Of a stretch of 42,670 nucleotides of DNA, positions 36,933 to 42,670 are shown piece after piece. The notes under the pieces are model-generated. The model searched no databases. It had not been told where the DNA came from and saw only the letters and a list, made by a program, of their open reading frames with translations. The position numbers and the translations under genes were made by a program. This DNA comes from a bacterium (GTDB lineage: Bacteria; Chloroflexota; Dormibacteria; Aeolococcales; Bog-877): the NCBI GenBank assembly GCA_021809895.1, contig JAJZJU010000008.1, positions 1 through 42,670 on the forward strand. The letters run 5' to 3'. The stretch's first letter is position 1, and each line of letters starts with the position of its first letter.

Positions 36933-37799
36933 TCAGCCCGCGCCTGCCCGGGAGGACTCACGCTGACGTAGATCTCGGTCCCCAAAGGCTCTCGAGTCAA
37001 CGGCTGCAAGCTCATCCTTGATCACCTGGTAGCACTCGCACGACGCTGCCTCTAGGCCCGCACGATCGAGTATCTCCACATGGCCGCGGTGGTAGCGGAT
37101 GAGGCCGGCCCGCTGCAGGAGCCCCGCCGATAGGGTGACGGTGGCACGCCGCGCTCCCAGCATCTGGCCCAGGAACTCCTGGGTGATAGGGAACTCGTCC
37201 TTTCCGACTCGATCATGGCTCATCAGCAGCCAGCGGCTGAGACGCTCTTCGGTGGAGTGCAGGCGATTGCAGGCGGCTGCCTGGGAGATCTGCCCAAACA
37301 ACGCCAGCACATAGCTCTGCACCAACCTGGCCAGGGGCGGACAGGTGGATATCTCGTGAAGGAAGGCAGTGGTCGGCATGGCGAGAGCTCTGCCCGCGAC
37401 CTGCGAGATCGCCCGCACACGGAGGCTGCCGCCCAGAACAGTCGGCACCCCGACCACCCCCTCATTGCCCACGGTGGCCACCTCGACGATGTTGCCATCC
37501 TCCATTGGGGCAACCAGCGACACCACGCCGTCGAGCGGGAAGTACACGCCGTCCACCACCTCTCCGGGCTCGAAAAGGACGGTCTTTAGACGCAGAAAGT
37601 GCGGGACCAGCTGGTCGTGTAGCCGGGACCTGTCCTCCTCAGGGAGCCGCGCCAAGAGCTTGTTTGTCAGCCAGTGATCAGCGCCATTAGTACCGTTTGT
37701 ACCTATCGCCAACGAACGCCTCCGGAACCGGCCAGCCTTACGTCGCTGGATCTCAGCCACTCTGTACGGTAGAGGACCGACACCAGCGGCGCGTGCCAC
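36933..37799 (-). CDS. Crp/Fnr-family transcriptional regulator
   Basis: cNMP-like domain (LFEPGEVVDGVYFPLDGVVSLVAPMEDGNIVEVATVGNEGVVGVPTVLGG) and C-terminal HTH (ITQEFLGQMLGARRATVTLSAGLLQRAGLIRYHRGHVEILDRAGLEAASCECY). Confidence 0.88.
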   Translation of the reverse strand: MARAAGVGPLPYRVAEIQRRKAGRFRRRSLAIGTNGTNGADHWLTNKLLARLPEEDRSRLHDQLVPHFLRLKTVLFEPGEVVDGVYFPLDGVVSLVAPMEDGNIVEVATVGNEGVVGVPTVLGGSLRVRAISQVAGRALAMPTTAFLHEISTCPPLARLVQSYVLALFGQISQAAACNRLHSTEERLSRWLLMSHDRVGKDEFPITQEFLGQMLGARRATVTLSAGLLQRAGLIRYHRGHVEILDRAGLEAASCECYQVIKDELAAVDSRAFGDRDLRQRESSRAGAG

Positions 37800-37835
37800 T
37801 ATCCTAAAGTCAACGAGGCCCCTCTGACAAGCTCT

Positions 37836-38534
37836 GTGCCCCGCCCGTCCACATGCAGCTTGCGAACAACGCGGAGGAGCTCCTTGACACTCACAATCGG
37901 CCCCAGCCAGATCACACCAGCGGTACCGGAGGCCTCGCGACCGCCACCGGACGGCGGCTCTCTTCTTGGGATCATCTCAGGCCCTGGCATCCAGTCCGAG
38001 GTTGCCGGGATTCCCATACAGTTGAGCGGCGCCACCAACCAGATGGTCAGCCTCTGGATTGACCTGGTGCGACAGGCTTTCCCATCCGCCGCGCAGCCGC
38101 CGACGACCGTCGCAGCCGCTGGCTTGACTCCGCGCCAGCTGAATGCCCTTGACTGCGTCTCCCAGGAAGGGATCACCATGACCCAGCTGGCCCGAGCCCT
38201 GAGGGTCACCGAGTCCTGCGCGACCGCGTTGGCGGATCACCTCTTTGTCGCCGGGGCGATCTCGCGCGAGCGCGATTCCGTGGACCGGCGCCTGGTGCGG
38301 GTGTCCATGACGGAGGCTGGCAGCGCTCTCGCCGCCAGTTACCGGAGAGACCTGGAAGCCGGACTGCTGCAGCTGTTGAGCCAGCTGGCCCCTGCCAAAC
38401 TCACCGCAGTGACTCTCGCAATGACCCAGCTTGGGGACCGGGACCAGAGCGGCCCCGGAAGCCCTTGGGCGAACGAAGCGGTGCCCAACCTGGCGCGTGG
38501 CACTGCCTCGGAACAGCTGCTTGATGACGCCTGA
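37836..38534 (+). CDS. MarR-family transcriptional regulator (start uncertain)
   Basis: LTPRQLNALDCVSQEGITMTQLARALRVTESCATALADHLFVAGAISRERDSVDRRLVRVSMTEAGSALAASYRRDLEAGLLQLLSQL. Confidence 0.78.
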   Translation: MPRPSTCSLRTTRRSSLTLTIGPSQITPAVPEASRPPPDGGSLLGIISGPGIQSEVAGIPIQLSGATNQMVSLWIDLVRQAFPSAAQPPTTVAAAGLTPRQLNALDCVSQEGITMTQLARALRVTESCATALADHLFVAGAISRERDSVDRRLVRVSMTEAGSALAASYRRDLEAGLLQLLSQLAPAKLTAVTLAMTQLGDRDQSGPGSPWANEAVPNLARGTASEQLLDDA

Positions 38535-38757
38535 CGATGGGTGACGCTGCCCTTTGGCGGTCGGTCGGGCCCGCTTCTAGCAGGGCTGGCATCAAGCAAG
38601 CGGATCATCAAGCAGCCGCTCTTGTCCAGAGCGGCTGGGCCGTGGCTGCCCAGGCGACGCTCATGCCTCCGCGCTCCGCTCCGAAGGGGCTCGCTGAAAC
38701 GCATCTGAAGGCACTGCGATCCGTGTTGAGGATCGTCCGGCTGCCCTGACACGATGG

Positions 38758-39078
38758 TCAGGCTGGGGACTGCCGGCGCAGGCGCAACAGATCCTCGAGC
38801 ACCACCTCCTGCCAGTCCAACAGCGCTTCGTGCAGCGTGTAGGTGTCGGTGGCGGCTCGCACTGGTTGCGGCGGCTCGATGCCTCGCGACAGCAGCACGT
38901 CAATCACCACCTGGCAAGCCGATTGCGATCGCGCCGGCCCCTGCCTCACGTGCAGGCATTCCAGTGCGTCGAGGCAATAATCGATTGCCGCCAGGCTGCT
39001 CCGTGACTTCGGCCGGTCGATGACAGCCGACGCCGGCCGAGTTTGGAGCGCCTGACGGCAGCCTGCGAAACCAGCCAT
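38758..39078 (-). CDS. Small protein of unknown function, paralogous to the ORF at 42060-42506
   Basis: LAAIDYCLDALECLHVRQGPARSQSACQVVIDVLLSRGIEPPQPVRAATDTYTLHEALLDWQEVVLEDLL aligns with the product of 42060-42506; start uncertain within ORF 38758-39645. Confidence 0.7.
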   Translation of the reverse strand: MAGFAGCRQALQTRPASAVIDRPKSRSSLAAIDYCLDALECLHVRQGPARSQSACQVVIDVLLSRGIEPPQPVRAATDTYTLHEALLDWQEVVLEDLLRLRRQSPA

Positions 39079-40096
39079 GTCGTCGCCGCCTGGGAGCGGT
39101 TGGCGCTCAGCCATTGGCATCGACCAGGGTTGGTGGCCGGCGGCGGAGCGGGCTCGTGGCTCGCCCGCCAGCGTCCACCGGGATGCCAGGGCGCCGAGCC
39201 GAAGGCGCTCTTCCCACGCTGGCGGCCGCAGCGGCCGCCAGGGGGAGGATAAGCTGCGCTTGGGTCGGGGGCCGGAACACGGACCGCGGTTGGGGGCGTG
39301 CATCTGCCTCAGGCGTCCGGACATGAAAGTCGCGGCGATGGTGCCTGGCGCTCTGGGCAGTGAGTCCCAATGGAGTCGCCGTAGCGTCGCGAGACCGGGA
39401 GCTCTGCCTGGTCTCCACTTGGGAACACACCACCACATCTCGCCCTGATGAGGAGGCGCCTCCAGGTGTCTGCACCGACTCCTGGAGGTCAGTGGAGTTT
39501 CCATGCTCGCACGACCTGGTGCTGAGCACAGCCGGGACCGGACCAGCGAGTGCCTGAAGTGGCAGCTGCCAAAGGCGGTCGGCAGTTCGGACCACGGCCG
39601 CTGGGTTGGGCAGCTCAAACTCGACCAGTGACGCGCTCCGACCAACAGAACACAGCACTGACCCCAGTCGCTGTCGCAACAACCCCGGTTCGATCAAGCT
39701 CTGCTTGCCCCTAAGCATGTCCACCTTCTGCCACCCAGTAGCGGATTCAAGCATCTCTGTCCAGATCTCGTCGGTCCGGCACCGTACCGAGGTGCGTATT
39801 GCCCAGCTGCGGGGCTACCGAGCTTGCCCGGATACCTTGCTGCTGAGATGGCCGCGGACGAGTCGAAGAAGTTTCGGCCCGTCTGGCTCGTGGGAACAGT
39901 CGCCGCCGCAGCGGGCTACCACGGCAGCATGGACTGTCCCGGCTGCCACCAGCGAGAGACCGGGGGCCGGCGAGGTGCCAGCCGGGTGGGGCGGTTCCGG
40001 ACGATCCCAAGGTGCGGGTTGCCGGTGCGTCAGTTGCCGATCATGCGATCCGAGCCGGATCAGGCATGGTCGGTGAAGCTCCGCAGAGGCGACCTC

Positions 40097-40606
40097 TTAA
40101 GGCAGATGGTCGGACTGAACATTGCTGCTTGCGTTGGCCGTGGCGTTCAGGGAAAGCGCACCGTCCTTCATCAGCCCGAGGACCTGATCCCTGAGCTGTC
40201 GATCCATTCGACCGAGTAAGTTCGCCAAGATGTCGCTCTGGGTCCGAAGCAGGACCTGGATCAGCTCGTCGGCCTTCTCGGTACGGTGTACCGTCCAGGA
40301 TCCGTCTTGGTGTCGCTGGCGCCGGACCAGCCTGCGCCGGACCAGCCGGTCCACAACAGACTTGGTCGCCGCCGGGGACGCGTCCAATGTGTTGGCCAGC
40401 TCGGCCAGGGTCTGGCCATCCGCGCTCAGCTGGGTCAAAGCGTCCATCTCCAGGAGGCTCAGGAGCCGAAGGTTGCGCCCTGCCTGCCGTCCGAGCCTCT
40501 GGAAATACTGTCGTTCCAAAATCAGTTGGGCGCTCATCCATCGCTCGACGATGGTGGCCGTATCAACGGGTGCCGAAATCGGCTCTGGGGCCTTTGAATC
40601 AGCCAC
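40097..40606 (-). CDS. MarR-family winged-helix regulator
   Basis: LLSLLEMDALTQLSADGQTLAELANTLDASPAATKSVVDRLVRRRLVRRQRHQDGSWTVHRTEKADELIQVLLRTQSDILANLLGRM. Confidence 0.75.
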   Translation of the reverse strand: MADSKAPEPISAPVDTATIVERWMSAQLILERQYFQRLGRQAGRNLRLLSLLEMDALTQLSADGQTLAELANTLDASPAATKSVVDRLVRRRLVRRQRHQDGSWTVHRTEKADELIQVLLRTQSDILANLLGRMDRQLRDQVLGLMKDGALSLNATANASSNVQSDHLP

Positions 40607-41034
40607 CTACCTGCTCCAACACGTTAAAGATCTCCTCAAAAGCGGCCAGCCACGGTGGGTCCAAGCGGGTCATCTCTGAGTCTATCGTCCCTAACTGTAC
40701 CGAGTGAGACCGCGCCAAGAGCGCGGTTACCGCCTGCAATCAGCCACACGGCTCGCCGCTCCTCCGATTCTGGCGCCGCTCCTGCGGACTCTTCACGGCA
40801 ACTTTCGCCAGTGTTCGATATCTCTTGTGGGCGTCCCCACGGAAGCCGTCTCGAATCGGCCGGGTCGCCTCGATTGCACGAACGGCTACCGGAAAGATGA
40901 TCCGCGGCATAGTCATGAGCTGCCTGGGCCAGCCTGGCCAGGACTCACCGGCGGTTCAGGCCAACTCGCTGGGCGGGGCAAGAAGGAGCGGGGACCCGCT
41001 CCGTCCCGCCCCGCCGGTGCCGTCAGGGCATCCC

Positions 41035-41649
41035 CTACGCAGAGGTCTGCACGGAGCTCGCCGACAACGATCCATCTCTGCTCGGCAACTCGGCAACCAG
41101 AGCGGCGCGAAGGTGCTTGATAGCCCGATGGATCAGCAGCTTCACAGCCTCGACGGTCTTGCCCATCAGCAAGGCGATCTCTCTCAGCTCCAATTGACGC
41201 CCATAGCGGAGCCACAGTGCCCTCCGTTGGGTCTTTGGCAAAGCCTGCGAAACCTCCCAGATCTCCGAGATAGCCACCTGGCGCAGCACCAGATCATCGG
41301 GGCCCGGCTCTGGGGATACGACCTCAGCGGCGGCATCCAGTCCGCAGGAGGGGCGCTGACGCCGATAGTGATCCGCCACCCGGTGGGCGGCTATCCGATA
41401 CAGCCACGGCAAAGGGGTCTCTCTCATCGCCCGATAGGCGCCCGCGGCGCCTAGGGCTCGGCAGAACACATCGGCCACCAAGTCCTCGGCGACTTCGCGG
41501 GTCGCGACACGGGCACGCACATACCTCATAACCGATTCATAGTGATCGCGGTACATCGACTCGGCGTCGACTCCGACGGCGACTTCGTGCCCCGCTGGAG
41601 CAATCGCCATCACCCGAATTGAAGTCAGCTCTGCGTCACTCTTGACCAT
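41035..41649 (-). CDS. RNA polymerase sigma-70 family (ECF-like) sigma factor
   Basis: YRDHYESVMRYVRARVATREVAEDLVADVFCRALGAAGAYRA...PLPWLYRIAAHRVADHYRRQ (sigma2) and LPKTQRRALWLRYGRQLELREIALLMGKTVEAVKLLIHRAIKHLRAAL (sigma4). Confidence 0.9.
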   Translation of the reverse strand: MVKSDAELTSIRVMAIAPAGHEVAVGVDAESMYRDHYESVMRYVRARVATREVAEDLVADVFCRALGAAGAYRAMRETPLPWLYRIAAHRVADHYRRQRPSCGLDAAAEVVSPEPGPDDLVLRQVAISEIWEVSQALPKTQRRALWLRYGRQLELREIALLMGKTVEAVKLLIHRAIKHLRAALVAELPSRDGSLSASSVQTSA

Positions 41650-42059
41650 GAGTCACCTCTCTCAGTTCAGTGGATATTGACGGTCGCTAACTGAATGCAC
41701 CCTAACACAAACAAGGCCGCTTGTGTCAACATGTAAGTTATGAAAACATCCATCTTTTTATGGTGTATTGGTTATGTGGCGGATAGTTTGGGGGGTTGTT
41801 AGTGCAGGTGTGCGAGGGTATCTCTGGCGAACCGTTAGGCTCGTGGCTAACTGAAACTTTGTACTACTTGTGTTGTAAACACTTCGTCTTTGGAAGCATC
41901 TCTGGCGGCAGCTGCAGCGCTGGGGTCGGGCTGAAACCACACGCTGGGGCGGGCGTTAGCGCAAACAGGGCGCAGGAACGTGTGACCGCCCGGAGCGGTG
42001 TGGGGCACGCTGTAGGACTGGATCGCTTCCCCTATGTGGGCGAATGTTAGGAGATGGAC

Positions 42060-42506
42060 ATGAGTGTTCTGAGTGAGGCATGCGAAACCGTAGGGGCGTG
42101 CTTTCAGGTGGCGGAGGTGAGCGGTCGGCCCACCGCTAGGCGTACTGCGGCGCGCGCCCTCCTAGAAGCGATCGACGACTGCCTGAACCTGCTCGAAGAG
42201 CGCCACGTAAAGGGAGGCTGCATCGGGCGGCAGCGCGCCTGCAACACGCTGGTGGCCGACTTGGCTGCAGCGGTGGGCGCCAATCCCCCTGAGGCGGTGT
42301 GGGCGGCGCGAACCTCCTATGCTCTTCATGCAGCCCTTCTGGACTGGCAGTCGAGCATCCTGGATCAGGTCGTCCCGGATCGACGCTCACGGTTCCCGGA
42401 CTTGGAGGCGGACCGCGACGATTGGCCGGTTCCTCGGCTGCGCAGGGCCCGCCGCAGCGTCCGGGGCCGGAGGCCGGCGAGAGCGTCTTTGGCGGGTGCG
42501 GCCTGA
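42060..42506 (+). CDS. Small protein of unknown function, paralogous to the ORF at 38758-39078
   Basis: LLEAIDDCLNLLEERHVKGGCIGRQRACNTLVADLAAAVGANPPEAVWAARTSYALHAALLDWQSSILDQVV; AGGAG precedes ATG 42060 at good spacing (ATG 42054 is also in frame). Confidence 0.75.
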   Translation: MSVLSEACETVGACFQVAEVSGRPTARRTAARALLEAIDDCLNLLEERHVKGGCIGRQRACNTLVADLAAAVGANPPEAVWAARTSYALHAALLDWQSSILDQVVPDRRSRFPDLEADRDDWPVPRLRRARRSVRGRRPARASLAGAA

Positions 42507-42670
42507 GGCAGAGGGGGCGGGCCTTGGGGCCCGCTCCGGGCCTCTAAGCAGGTGGCCAATAGTTTTGTCCAAGCACTGGGGAGACGGGGCCACGATGGGG
42601 AGTGACTGGGCGAGCCACCCGCGTCATCCAGGGGAGGGTTGCACCGCCAGAGGGGCGAAGCGAAGGGGGA

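Noticed and set aside
39452-39487. Palindrome GGAGGCGCCTCC and nearby inverted repeat CTCCAGG...CCTGGAG
   Set aside because: Short GC-rich symmetry of this kind is common by chance in this composition and is not positioned next to a clear gene end or start.
39107-39754. 215-aa minus-strand ORF next to the small-protein gene
   Set aside because: Part of it (LLRQRLGSVLCSVGRSASLVEFELPNPAAVVRTADRLWQLPLQALAG) looks protein-like, but there is no family recognition and several frames are open here; not supported enough to call.
1-42670. CRISPR array, tRNA, rRNA, prophage, toxin-antitoxin or defence genes
   Set aside because: No regularly spaced repeats, no tRNA arm consensus, no rRNA-like blocks and no Cas, phage or nuclease motifs recognised on either strand.

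Overview
High-GC bacterial chromosomal window, densely coding on both strands. Housekeeping genes sit at both sides: the 3' end of ligA on the left, and gatC-gatA-gatB, a TrmA/RumA-type RNA methyltransferase, dnaE and a YggT-like gene on the right. Between ligA and gatC lies about 27 kb of transport and metal genes. In order these are: an Amt ammonium transporter; a VIT1/CCC1-type metal transporter; a fused EtfB-EtfA gene; a ~0.1-kb MITE-like inverted-repeat element; an OmpR-type response regulator with its histidine kinase; a CUT1 sugar-type ABC importer; an arsenic cluster arsR-arsD-arsA-arsM-FAD disulfide oxidoreductase with no recognisable ArsB/Acr3/ArsC in the window; a PHS-like MFS transporter; and a five-gene chain made of a ferric-iron-type ABC importer (SBP, fused double permease, ATPase), an FTR1-like/COG4280-like membrane protein and a coupled 70-aa membrane protein. 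The right end (about 36.9-42.6 kb) is rich in regulators (Crp/Fnr, two MarR, one ECF-like sigma factor) and holds two small proteins that are homologous to each other and to no family I recognise. Best candidates for novelty are the FTR1-like plus small membrane protein extension of the iron ABC operon, the pump-less ars cluster, the paralogous small-protein pair, and a compact structured element in the MFS / iron-ABC intergenic region. All family calls come from reading the translated ORFs by eye; no database search was run. No tRNA, rRNA or CRISPR array was recognised.
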